From contig CM027378.1 of assembly GCA_015680905.1 (NCBI GenBank), forward strand, positions 86,395,501 through 86,459,500: 64,000 nucleotides of DNA. Reading direction: 5' to 3'. Position 1 is the first letter of the stretch. Every line of letters begins with the position of its first letter. The notes under the pieces were generated by a model, which worked only from the letters and a program-made list of their open reading frames with translations, did not search any database and was not told the origin of the DNA. Origin of the DNA: Coptis chinensis. Its lineage: Eukaryota > Streptophyta > Magnoliopsida > Ranunculales > Ranunculaceae. Below, piece after piece: positions 47,061 to 57,034 of this stretch. Made by a program: the position numbers and the translations under genes.

Positions 47061-49460
47061 TTGAAACCTTCACCCTTTCCGACTTCATGCTGATCTTATC
47101 AGCAAACTATGATATCATGCATGAGACTTGGGCTTTGCGAAATATCTTCTGCATCCATGTTACAACCTGAATTCTTTGACTTGGCATTATTAAAATCCAC
47201 ATTTCCAAATTTGTCCCACCAAAAAGATGTTTGGAGTCAATGCCCAACTTATTCTTCCCTCAAGGAAAACACACGTTTAGTTGAGTCGGATTTGCAGTCT
47301 TGAAAGAGACCTCCCTCACTCACTGGCTTCCTTAGAACTGGAAGAACGGGACACCTAAAACGACGACAACCAACTAGCCCAAGATGAAGAGACTACACTA
47401 GAAGACCAAGGGCCTTACGAATAAGGACTCGCGGCTTCCCCTTTACCACATATGCTCTCCATACCCAAGCCGGAGAGCACGCCATCTCTTCTAAGCTAGG
47501 ACGACTGCCCTCAGGTACTTGACTGAACAAGGTCAACTCCGCAACTCACAGTAGATTGAATGAGTGGTTCGTTGTACCACTGATACTGCCTTAACAGCTA
47601 CTTGTGTGGAGCTTCTCGGCTCATCACCTCTGCGTTCTCGAACTATAGCAGCCTTTTCCACAGTAGTGAGATATCCCCTAGTAGTTTCATACCTCGGCAC
47701 GAGATATTCATCCAATCGGACCTACCAGGGAAAGGGACCGCAACCCGGTACGTGTGTCTTAACACCAAATACATCCGCAATTCAGCCAGGGTTCTTCCTT
47801 ACCAAAATGATGACAAGAGTTCTCGCCTAAAGCGTCAAACCAATATCCGATCAACGACTTTGGCGCTGTGGAATACACCTCTCAAAACGAGAGGAAACTA
47901 ATCCAAATCCGATCTACATTACATAGACCACCGGTTAAAATCGATCGTAGGACCCTTTTCAATGTCATCGGGATATTAACAGGTTAACATGTCGGAAGAT
48001 TGTTACCCCGACCAACGAAGTGAATTCTCCCTCTATTTTTAAATAGTTGGTCTTTGTTCAAAGTGATGCAGGTTACGTTTTACTAACTGTATGACTAATT
48101 CTAAATAATAGATTAGGTCAATTAGGTGATCCGGCTCACATCTATGAACAGGATTTTTGTATGTGCTTCGGTCTCTAGTCTGCGTTGGTCCCTCTTATAT
48201 TATTGATACATGGGACTGCGGTTACGAATTTGGATAATGTACTTTCGGATATACCTAGTTCCGCTACTTCACTTGAAAGACATCACCCTTTTCATTAGTG
48301 TGTATAATTGATCTCAATGTTGTTGTCTAGAGCTGACTTGTTTGGAGGTACTACTCATGATGATTTCCTCAAGAAAAGAGTGACAATAGGATTGGATGCA
48401 AAAGTAGCATTCAATTTTTTATGGATGGTATACTTCATAATCCATTGCCACCGATAAGAAAGCCTGACATTCATCCCACAGGCCATAGAGGTATGGTAAG
48501 AACCGAGTAGCGTTTGGGTTTTGCGGAAAAGCTTTTTAGTAAACTGAATTCAAGTATTTAAAGTTTTAAATGACTTTGTTGGTAAAGAGTGGTATAAAAG
48601 CTAGATTCCAGTGAAGTCCTGAATTTCTCTTGTACATTTTTCAATGAATGGAGACCTCACAAAATATTAGAGGTCTCAATGTGTTAGACGTTTGATGTGT
48701 TACTTCTTGGCATACTCTGAACTGTTGCTGACGAAGGGCTCTATCGTAACTGTCCCTTTTCTTGAATATCACGTTACAAGTTGCAAGTGCACCGTGTGGA
48801 AATTTTGAGAACTTTCTCATATTTAGTCAAAGAAAATACCTATGTAAGAGCCCTTCACCGATTAACAAAGTGATAACCCTCCCCAAAGAAGTTCCGTGGT
48901 TCCACGAACACCTCACCACATGTTCATCATGCGGCTTTGAGATAAACACCACTGCCTTAGAGCAGCTTGAGCACGTGGATGAGTGTTAGGCTCACTCAGT
49001 CTTCTCCTTTGTGATGGATCTATGTTGCTATAGTTCGTAGTTTTATTATTTGATGCAACTGTATTGCTAACAATATATTTGGTGCGTAGTCTCTCTGTCA
49101 TCTGTTCTTTCCAGGGTTAAGTGAAGTGAAGCAGCAATTCACCTCGTTTCTTTTCTTTTACCATTAGCTTTTCCATTTGTATAAATAATGTAACTTTTGT
49201 ACTCTGGAAACTAATTTAACAATGTTCCTATCCTGTGTGGTTATCATTTTAACAATGACAATATTCGACATCGATCGTAGGGACCCTAATATCTGATTAC
49301 AAACAATTGGTTGATCTGGTATTTGCAATTCTTATTGTGAAACCCTTGCCTCCGATTGCATTTTTTTCTATTTAGAACTAATTTGTTCTGAAAATACAAT
49401 TTTGCCCCTAATAAGTAATTTGCCTCTTGATTCAATTTGATAATTTGATATTTTTTGTGG
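47061..49460. other. Unassigned DNA inside the CACTA element
   Basis: 2.4 kb between the LINE fragment and the last protease exons. Small frames are present (47533-47901, 48762-48989) but none matches a family I know. A hairpin GAGACCTC/GAGGTCTC lies at 48652-48679. It may hold further unrecognised insertions. Confidence 0.35.
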
Positions 49461-49790
49461 CCCCCTCGCAACCTGACGGTGTAAACAATGTGGTATTCAT
49501 GCAATGCGCTTTTTACGAGACATAATGGCGATCCTTCTCCTTTGTCATTGAAAGTAAATAAAATACCTCTCACATTTTAACTTAATTTATGCTTTTGATA
49601 TCTTTAGCAACTGTGTTTTTAACTTTTTTTTATTCTCTATTTTGCAAAATATTAAACTTGTTTCTTATATTTCAGATAAAAAATCTTAGCAATAAAAAGG
49701 CCTTCACCGACAAGGAAATAAATGAAGTTCGAATGGATTTTGTTATGTTCATCCAAGAATGTATTATGAACTATCCTCAAGATGAACAGG
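49461..49790 (+). pseudogene. CACTA second gene, Ulp1-like protease catalytic Cys region and C-terminus
   Basis: Q-P-D-G-V-N, then two extra bases, then C-G-I-H-A-M-R-F-L-R-D-I give the family's Q-x(n)-C-G pattern; the catalytic Cys codon is at 49489-49491. The last exon follows TTATATTTCAG (49674): K-K-A-F-T-D-K-E-I-N-E-V-R-M-D-F-V-M-F-I is the usual C-terminal helix of these proteases. The two-base insertion breaks the frame exactly at the active site. Confidence 0.65.
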
Positions 49791-50162
49791 CTGAAGAGAC
49801 ATATATGTGGGTGATCGAATTTGACGAGATTAGATTATTTTTCATTTGGATTTGGATTTGGATTAGGCTGATTATATTTATATGAATTAGATTGGAAATG
49901 TGTTATTTATTTCATTACGTTTTACAATTAAGTACAAATATATATTGGTTATCTAATGGGATTGGAATGTTTCAATGAAATTAGCAATATATATGAGTGT
50001 TATTTGAAATTTAATGGATCATATTCAGATATGTAGTTTATTCAGGTGTGTAGTTTATTGCAGGTCCCCAATTTTGGGGGTTTTTTATATATATTTACGT
50101 TTTATTTTTATTTTTAATAAAAAAAATATATATTTATATATACATATCACTGTTTTACCCAA

Positions 50163-50540
50163 ACAGTCATGACTAATGATACTTTTTATGACTGTTAAAA
50201 AAGATGAATGAATAACTGTTTATTTGAAACTGTCACAAATGATATGATTTGTTGTGACGGTTTTTGAGTAGTTGTTACCGTTTTTTATGATTTTGTGACC
50301 GTTAAAAATGATGAATGCATAACCGTTTATTTAAAACCGTCACAAATGATATGATTTGTTGTGACGGTTTTTGAACAGTTGTTACCGTTTTTTATAGTAG
50401 AGAGAGGCTAGTCTGGAACAAATATTTGTGACGGTTTTGGGAAAAAAATAAATGACTCTCACTCCGTCACAGTTTTGAAAAGAAAAAAAAACTGTCACAA
50501 AAGACTTTTTGTCACTGTTTTTAACAGTGATATAAAGCCT
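50163..50540. repeat. CACTA right subterminal repeats
   Basis: AACCGTCACAAAT and TTGTGACGGTTTTTGA alternate, in about 2.5 tandem copies of a ~110-base unit (for example GATATGATTTGTTGTGACGG at 50238 and 50347). They mirror the left-end motifs. Confidence 0.8.
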
Positions 50541-50572
50541 TTTTTCTTATAGTGCAAGTAGCAACTTCTTAC

Positions 50573-51349
50573 AATATCTGAACAGAGGTCGCATTATGCA
50601 AAGCAGTTGTAGTCGATTATGCAAAGCAGTTGTAGTCGATTTATTTGAAAAGGCAGGATCGGCACCATTCTCAATAAGATATACTACAGTGGTCAAGTGC
50701 CCATTAAGACTTGCATTTTGCAAAGCCGTCCAATCTGTAGAAACAAATTAGAAAACAAAAAACAGCTTTAATTATAAAATAAGGTACATTTTAAATGAAT
50801 TACGTGTATAGATAGCATATCAACTAGACATTCATCATGGGTTTAAATTCCATTTTTGTGTGCGACAAGGTCGCTAGAGGTCATTTTCAAATGAAAAAAC
50901 TAACAAAGTAAATAAAACTCACATTGTGGGTGTGACAAGGTAACAAGGCCCATAACTCCATCTATATTTCTTAAATGGGGAAAAAAGAAGAAATGAAAAT
51001 GATCATTACCACCAGAGTCTTTCTCATCTACATCAAAATTCAATTCCTCAAGCAAGTACTTGCACACACTGGTCCTTCCTTTCAGAGCTGCATATTGAAG
51101 GAGTCCACGACCATGTGTATCTCTAACATTACAAATTGTTTCTGCTATCCCTTTCCCATTGTCCAACTCATTGCCCAATTCTAATAAACACAAAAGTTGA
51201 GAAATATCATATGACACAGAGAAGTAAACAAAAACAAGCTTACTCTTGATTTGTTCCAAATTTCCATCTAAAGTGGCTTCTAAAATTTGACCAACTTTGG
51301 ATTTTTTGCCTGCAAATGAGGATTCATACAATATTGGTGACAGGAGCAT
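50573..51349 (-). CDS. Ankyrin-TPR gene copy B, exons 1-3
   Basis: The minus-strand exons are 51349-51244, 51180-51010 and 50734-50573. Exon 1 starts at ATG 51349 (M-L-L-S-P-I-L; chosen as the nearest in-frame ATG before the conserved part) and reads Q-I-L-E-A-T-L-D-G-N-L. Exon 2 reads E-L-D-N-G-K-G, G-L-L-Q-Y-A-A-L-K-G-R-T and Y-L-L-E-E-L-N-F-D-V-D. Exon 3 reads A-L-Q-N-A-S-L-N-G-H-L and L-I-E-N-G-A-D-P. Phases fit across exons 1-2-3, and all splice sites are GT/AG. The fold is a stack of ankyrin repeats, as at the N-terminus of plant ankyrin-TPR proteins such as Arabidopsis TPR10. Exon 3 contains an exact 23-base tandem duplication (50593-50638). The likely role is protein binding or co-chaperone; the substrate is unknown. 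Confidence 0.82.
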
Positions 51350-52710
51350 AGGGGCCGGGTAAAAAGTATAGTTACAGAGTTGATACCTGAGTAAGAAGTC
51401 ACTACTACTTTTACCATGCTTGACATCTTGAGGAATGAGACTGGTATGCTTCTCAAATTTCAAGTTAAGCTCACCGGCCTTGAGTTGGAAACAAAGAACA
51501 AGAGTCTTGTGTAGGGAGAAGAAAAGAGGAAAAGACAATAAAAAAATTGGTAATGTTGGATCAGTATGAGCGAGCCAGCTGCCAAGACAAAGAGTGTGCA
51601 TGAATCAGTTTCAGACAAAGAGTGTGCGTACGGCAGATTTGTTTTTTGTAATTTTGTTGTCAGTGTACGAGGGATGATGGAACTCTTATTTTAGACATGC
51701 AACTTATTCTAGTGACGTAGTGTATACATACAAGACCAAAGTTCACTTTCTATGATCATAATCCCTCATTAGCTGCTGCAGTTTTGCATGGGGCAGTTAA
51801 TTAGTCAGATTTGGGTTGTTGAGTTGAGTCAAACTTGTAATTGACTATCAATTTTAAGCAAATACAGTATTTCTCATACGGATAGCCACGTTTTTCCTGC
51901 CTACTTTATTACATGATCCAAATATCCAATGTGCGAAATAAAAGACGTTAAAAAAATATTTTGAGTAGGTGTTTAAGTGTTTTTCTTGCTTTTCTGCTCT
52001 TCAAACTTGTCAATAGCAACTTGAAGTTCATCTGAGCTCTCATTGTGTAGAAATAAACTTATAAACCCCGAAAACAAATGAAGTCAGACCACCAGCTACA
52101 ACGATATTCTTGGTCTTGGGTGCGAAACTCAAAAACGTAGACATGCTCTTGAAAGAGGCCACCTCTTCGTGCGACTGAAGCCCCATAAAGTCATGATGGG
52201 CCACGTTCATTTAACTTTAAGCCCAACAACCCAAGCCCATTCTCATTTCGATATCTCATAACATTTCAAAACCCAAGTGTCAAGGCAAAATTGCAAAAAC
52301 AGATTATTATGGCGGAAATCATTGCCAAGGAAGGGACCGAAAGTTATAGGTGAACTTGAAGAAATGACAACATCATCCGGGATATAGTGCAATACTGGCA
52401 GAACATGCAATACTAACAGAATAGTTCAATATACGAAAAAACTCTAATATATAGTGCAGTGCAGAATGAGCACAAATAGAAATGGTCCAACTCAAGTTCG
52501 GCCACTTCTAAGGCCTTACAACACCTACGACAACTATCCTTGATTCTAAAAGAAGTAAGTACACAAAGTTTAAAAAAACACAGTTTTGTCAGTAGCCAAA
52601 GGTCATGGAATATCTACTAGCTCCAATAACATGATTATTAAACACTTGAGGCTGCAAGCGCTACAAAAGAACAACTCCACCGTTAGCATACTGATCTTCG
52701 TTGTTTCCAG
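51350..52710. other. Intergenic region between ankyrin-TPR copies A and B
   Basis: It should hold the 3' untranslated region of copy A (right part) and the promoter of copy B (left part). No further gene or clear repeat was seen. A longer minus frame up to 51601 upstream of the chosen ATG has no ankyrin character. Confidence 0.5.
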
Positions 52711-53458
52711 TCATACACGAAGAGATGAGTTCATTTTGGCTTCTACAGCTTTCCTGTTAGAATGAAGGAACAATGAATAAGGGAAACAGTACCGAAACAG
52801 TAAACTAGGGGGAGGGGAGGGGGTAATACAGAATACAAAGGGGACTATTACTTTAATATCTTGACGCGATTATTACTTAGGCAGAAGATTTTACGTAAAA
52901 TGAGAATGCCATCAAGTTGGACATATGGTCAAGCAGAACGAATGAAGTCTGGTCACTAGAGGTTTCCCAGAAGTTACTTTCTAACTCCATTAAGATGGGT
53001 ACGACTCTGTATGCTAATGCTGTAACTATACTTGGCACTGTTACATTAGATTTCCATCAAACTATGAGGAGAATGGAAGTAGAAGTTTTGTTTATAACTT
53101 TACTTGAAAGCAACTCGGAGGTCTTTGTTTCCAGGATCCAGCTTCAAACCCAAAAGCAATTTCTCTACTGCCTTGTCAAAATCCTGCAGTAAAACAAATA
53201 ACAAAGAACCTAAAGTTCAGAACAAGCAGATTTTATTCGAGGATAACGTAAACATAAAAGGAATGTATATACCTTTAGTAAGCTTAATGCAACTCCATCC
53301 CTGTAATATGCCTCTGGCCAGTCAGGCCTTAGCTTTATGCAATCTTCAGCATCATACAAAGCAAAATGAAGAAATGATCCACGTCCTTGCGCAAGATATG
53401 CCATACAACGGCTCCTATTTGACTTCGCATTTGCATCATCGTGGTCCAACAGTACGGC
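52711..53458 (-). CDS. Ankyrin-TPR gene copy A, last three exons (TPR)
   Basis: The minus-strand exons are 53458-53273 (62 codons), 53183-53104 and 52753-52711, with the stop TGA at 52713-52711. The first reads S-N-R-S-R-C-M-A-Y-L, L-Y-D-A-E-D-C-I-K-L-R-P-D-W-P-E-A-Y-Y-R-D-G-V-A-L, the core of a TPR helix pair. The next reads D-F-D-K-A-V-E and G-L-K-L-D-P-G-N-K-D-L. The last encodes A-V-E-A-K-M and a short tail. All junctions are GT/AG and in frame. TPR arrays of this kind bind peptide tails such as those of chaperones. It pairs with the upstream ankyrin exons. Confidence 0.88.
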
Positions 53459-53529
53459 CTACATTTCCATAACATAGACAACGGTACTAGACACACGGCT
53501 CCAAAGAAAAAAGCAAGATTTGGCAGCTG

Positions 53530-53712
53530 TGTTGCATGGGTATGGAGTGTCTGGTTTGGACACGGGTACGATGATTTGTACACGGCGAGATCTGAGAATT
53601 AGGGTACTGTTTTGCTTGTGTCCGGGTGTCCGTGTCCGTGTCCATATCCATATCCGTGTCCGCACGACACGGGTACGCGATACAAAAGAAATTAGGGCGT
53701 ACCCATGCAACA
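53530..53712. mobile_element. Small fold-back element
   Basis: TGTTGCATGGGTA at 53530-53542 is exactly inverted at 53700-53712. Between them lie GTGTCC repeats and the inverted GACACGGGTACG. It is about 183 bases, MITE-like, in an intron of copy A. Similar GTGTCCG/CGGACAC-rich sequence lies at 63222-63330. Confidence 0.5.
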
Positions 53713-54146
53713 GAGTTTGGCGGTAAATAAATAGTGACCAAATACTCATTTTCAGAAATTACCTTTCTCATTAGAGGCTAAAACTTGAATGTGATATTGT
53801 GAAAACAAACAACATTATATTCTGAGATCTTGTGATTGATTTTTGTTTTTATAAAGTGGGCTGTCATGGTATTCATCGCCAAAGTAAATTCACGTCATAT
53901 GGAGATTTTAAATCCAAGAGTATTTGCTTAAGTTATACCAGCACTAATATACCAACCAGTTCCTAAAGTATCAGCAGAATCAGTGTTGTTAGAGTTCCAA
54001 CTGTGACATTAGATAAGTGGGACAATTTGCCCCACGATATACTTTATTATTATTTTTTATTTTTTCTATATTGTAAACTGACTACCTTTTCTAATATAAA
54101 AAAGTGTGAGAGAAGTCCAAACTAACTAATTAAGGTGACTCTCTTA
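53713..54146. other. Intron sequence of copy A
   Basis: AT-rich and without recognised features, between the fold-back element and the Harbinger-like element. Confidence 0.4.
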
Positions 54147-55568
54147 GGGGCCATTTGTTTTTGCCTCTTATAAGACCTTGAGGTCTTATAACCTCTTATA
54201 AGATGTGGCCCAGTGATTTTTGATATTTTTTTAGTTTGTTTTTTGCCTCTTATAAGAGGCATTCTACTAGAAATGTCTTATAAGAGGCTCCAATTCTATA
54301 AGTATTAAAATTGGATCTACTTCAATTCTATAAGTCTTATAACTTGAAAAATGACTCAAACACCCCCGTCCATATACCCTTAACCTCATTTATCTCTTCT
54401 TTCCTTTTCATTATCTTTTTCTCCAAATAATTCCATTGCCCTACCCACCACCACCACCACCACCACCACCAAACTATTAAAACCACCACCACCACTGCCG
54501 CCACTACCACCATCATCATCACCACCACCACTACCACCACCATCATCACCTCCACCACCACTATCACCGTACTATTAAGACTATCACCACCACCACCGTG
54601 ATATTAAAACCACCACCATCACTACCACCGTGCTATTAAGACCAATATCATCACCTCCACTACCACCATCATCACCACCACCATCATCACCAATTCACCA
54701 CCACTACCACCACCATCATCACCACCACCACCACCAAACTATTAAAACCACCACCACCACTACCGCCACTACCACCACCATCACCACCATCACCACCACC
54801 GCTGCCACCACCACCACCACCACTACCACCACCATCATCACCTCCACTACCACTATCACTGTACTATTAAGACTATCACCACTACCACCACCGTGCTATT
54901 AAAACCACCACCACCACTATCACTACTACCGTGCTATTAAGACAAATATCATCACCTCCACTACCACTACCATTACCACCACTACCACCGTACTATTAAG
55001 ACTATCATCACTACCACCACCGTGCTATTAAGATATCCACCACTTCTTTTTCTACTACTACTACTACCACTACCACTACCACCACCGTGTTATTAAGACC
55101 AATATCATCACTTCCACTACCACCACCACCGTGCTATTAAGATATCCACCACTTCTACTACTACTACTACTACTACCACTACCACCACCGTGTTATTAAG
55201 ACCAATATCATCATTTCCACTACCACCACCACCCGTCTTTATTAAGACCACTACCACCACTGCCAACTAAAGTAGTTTTCTAAAATCGATATTCTAATTA
55301 TCAAAATTGATTTGAAATCGAAAATCAAACTATATTTTTGTTTCAAATTAATCTATTCATGTTAAATGTGATGTAAAGTAGGGTTATATTTGTCAAATAA
55401 CCATCTATAAGATATTATGTATTTGTTTTTTCTATTTTTACAAGTGCTTATAAGAGGAACTTAAAATGAAAAACAAATCACTTTATAAGACCATCTTATA
55501 AGACCCTCTTATAACACATGGTCTTATAAGACCCTCTTATAACTTAACCCAAAAAAACAAATAGCCCC
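54147..55568. mobile_element. Harbinger/Tourist-like non-autonomous element filled with CCA repeats
   Basis: The termini GGGGCCATTTGTTTTT and, inverted, GGGGCTATTTGTTTTTTT are flanked by TTA on both sides (54144-54146 and 55569-55571), the target duplication of PIF/Harbinger elements. CTTATAAGACC-type subterminal repeats lie inside both ends. The middle (54440-55260) is CCA/CAC trinucleotide repeat with a recurring CCGTGCTATTAAGACCA segment. No transposase is present. It sits in the intron between TPR exons of copy A. Poly-His/Thr/Pro frames across it are repeat artefacts. Confidence 0.8.
54440..55265. repeat. CCA microsatellite with interspersed CCGTGCTATTAAGAC units
   Basis: CCACCA runs are punctuated roughly every 30-60 bases by ACCGTGCTATTAAGACC or variants (about 54568, 54595, 54627, 54864, 54930, 55021, 55130, 55186). 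This is a compound satellite-like array. Confidence 0.85.
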
Positions 55569-55571
55569 TTA

Positions 55572-56319
55572 GTGTCTTTTCCTCCCCAAACCATTTTCTT
55601 CATTAGCTATAATAAAAAATTTCTGTTGTCAGGGCTGTGTGACGCACTTAAGGTGCAAACGCTGCTATCTCCACATGGCGCAAAGATCGCACCATTGTCT
55701 ATGTGGCGCAAAAATGATTATTTTTCAAATAAAGGAATAATAGTTATGAAAAATGTTCATAATTCTACAAAAAAATCGAAAGTTCATATGAATTGATCTT
55801 TCATGAAAGAAAATTGATGATATCATGATGGTCATTAATCAATAACAAAATAATGTTCTAACTCACAAATTATAAACTTATTTATCTAAACAGAATAACA
55901 TCATAAAAATCAAATCAACAATTGAGCAACAACAATATTCACAAGTTATTAGTGATCATATATGGTACTTCAATACAGAGCCATGCATATGCCACGTCGC
56001 CTATTACACAAATAAGAAGCTGAGTTCTTAAAACTTTTCGAAAACCGAAGTAAAGAATAATAAGTATTTTATATTTAAAAAATGAATACGAATAAAACTC
56101 CAGAAGCTTCAACCTCCGAGACCAAAGACAGGTCTCATGACAATATATGATCACATTAAATGACTAAAGTACTGGAAACTTTTAAACTCAACAAAAAACT
56201 ACAAATCCATAATCACAATGTGCAGATACTTATTGTCCAAATCCCAATTACCAAGCATTAGGTCGTATGCCAATCCTTCCATGCTGAATTGCTTATTAAC
56301 TCATAGCAAAGAGAATTAC
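55572..56319. other. Intron sequence of copy A
   Basis: No recognised features apart from short incidental frames. Confidence 0.4.
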
Positions 56320-56421
56320 CTCTTTGTAATGAGCTAGAGCACTTGCATAGTCATTATCCTTTAGAGCTTGGTCGCCTTTAGATGTTGCCTCCAAATGCTT
56401 CTCCCTAGCCCTAAGCTTCAT
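56320..56421 (-). CDS. Ankyrin-TPR gene copy A, first TPR exon
   Basis: 102 bases (34 codons), acceptor GATACAG and donor GTAATTC. It reads A-R-E-K-H-L-E-A-T-S-K-G-D-Q-A-L-K-D-N-D-Y, then A-L-A-H-Y-K-E, the opening helix of a TPR domain. It is phase 0 at both ends, matching the exons on either side. Confidence 0.85.
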
Positions 56422-56673
56422 CTGTATCACACATGACACATTAAGGTTTTTTGATAAAACAATTTCACAAAATAATTAACATGATAAATGTATTATATGA
56501 ATAACAGGACATGACACGTTTTTACCAAAAATGTTATGGGAGTCGAGAAACAAAATAGAATAGCTTTGTAGAATCTAGTAGCTCTACTTTTAGTTTTTAC
56601 AAAAGCGCAAAACTGAATGTATGCGACTAGGGTGATGTAACTTAAAAGAAATGCATTTCAAAATGAGAATATC

Positions 56674-56991
56674 TGATGCGAGTACGCAATAGATTATCAT
56701 GTGCACAGCACATGCATAATGCTACAGCTAGAGTTTATCTTTTATTCTACTTCTATTTTAAATCCTTAGTTAATTAGAATTAGACAAGCTTCTATTTTAG
56801 TTTCCCAAGTTCTATTATGATTAGGATTTGTTAACTAGTTCTCTATATAAGCAAATGTAAACCTTAAGATTTTCAGACTTGATTATTATTATTGAATTAA
56901 AAGAATTCGTTTTTATTCATTAAACCCTAGTTTTGGGTATCTTTATACATTGTGTATCTATTGTTCTTGCTTCCATGACAAAGATACATCA
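56674..56991 (+). mobile_element. Chromovirus 5' LTR
   Basis: 318 bases, TGATGCGAG to ATACATCA. It carries a TATATAA box at 56844-56850. Its last ~255 bases differ from the 3' LTR at only a few positions, while the first 60 are scrambled relative to it. Confidence 0.9.
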
Positions 56992-56992
56992 A

Positions 56993-57004
56993 ATTGGTAT
57001 CAGA
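56993..57004 (+). promoter_or_regulatory. Chromovirus primer-binding site, initiator-Met type
   Basis: ATTGGTATCAGA lies right after the LTR end ATACATCA. It is complementary to the 3' end of initiator-Met tRNA. Confidence 0.85.
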
Positions 57005-57034
57005 TTTTTAGGTTTTTTTCCTGGTTTGCTCGTC

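Larger units (their letters stand above)
31314..50554 (+). mobile_element. CACTA (En/Spm) transposon, 19.2 kb
   Basis: The termini are CACTAGTAGAAAAAAG (31314-31329) and, inverted, CACTATAAGAAAAAAG (50539-50554), matching at 14 of 16 positions. The 3-base flanks are CAG and CAA, close to the 3-base target duplication of the superfamily. Subterminal repeats of the TTTGTGACNGTTTT type fill both ends. Inside lie a TNP2-type transposase gene and a second gene ending in a Ulp1-like protease, both plus strand. It is nested by a family B LTR (39083-41812), a LINE fragment (46611-47060) and unknown repeats. It sits 18 bases from the exon 3 donor of ankyrin-TPR copy B. Confidence 0.88.

Noticed and set aside
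47533-47901. Overlapping short frames on both strands
   Set aside because: Composition and context give no support; neither strand matches a known family.
48762-48989. 75-residue frame with several Cys residues (T-C-S-S-C-G-F)
   Set aside because: The Cys spacing suggests a zinc site, but nothing else supports a gene and no partner exon is visible.
51350-51601. Longer N-terminus for ankyrin-TPR copy B starting at 51601
   Set aside because: The extra residues look like translated leader (hydrophobic, then Phe/Tyr-rich) and the family's N-terminus is short; the ATG at 51349 fits better, although it is not proven.
54630-54902. His/Thr/Pro-rich frame and its Val-rich antisense
   Set aside because: Direct translation of CCA repeats within the Harbinger-like element.
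56992-57010. tRNA gene fragment
   Set aside because: The tRNA-like string is the retrotransposon primer-binding site; no cloverleaf surrounds it. The same holds at 4448-4459.
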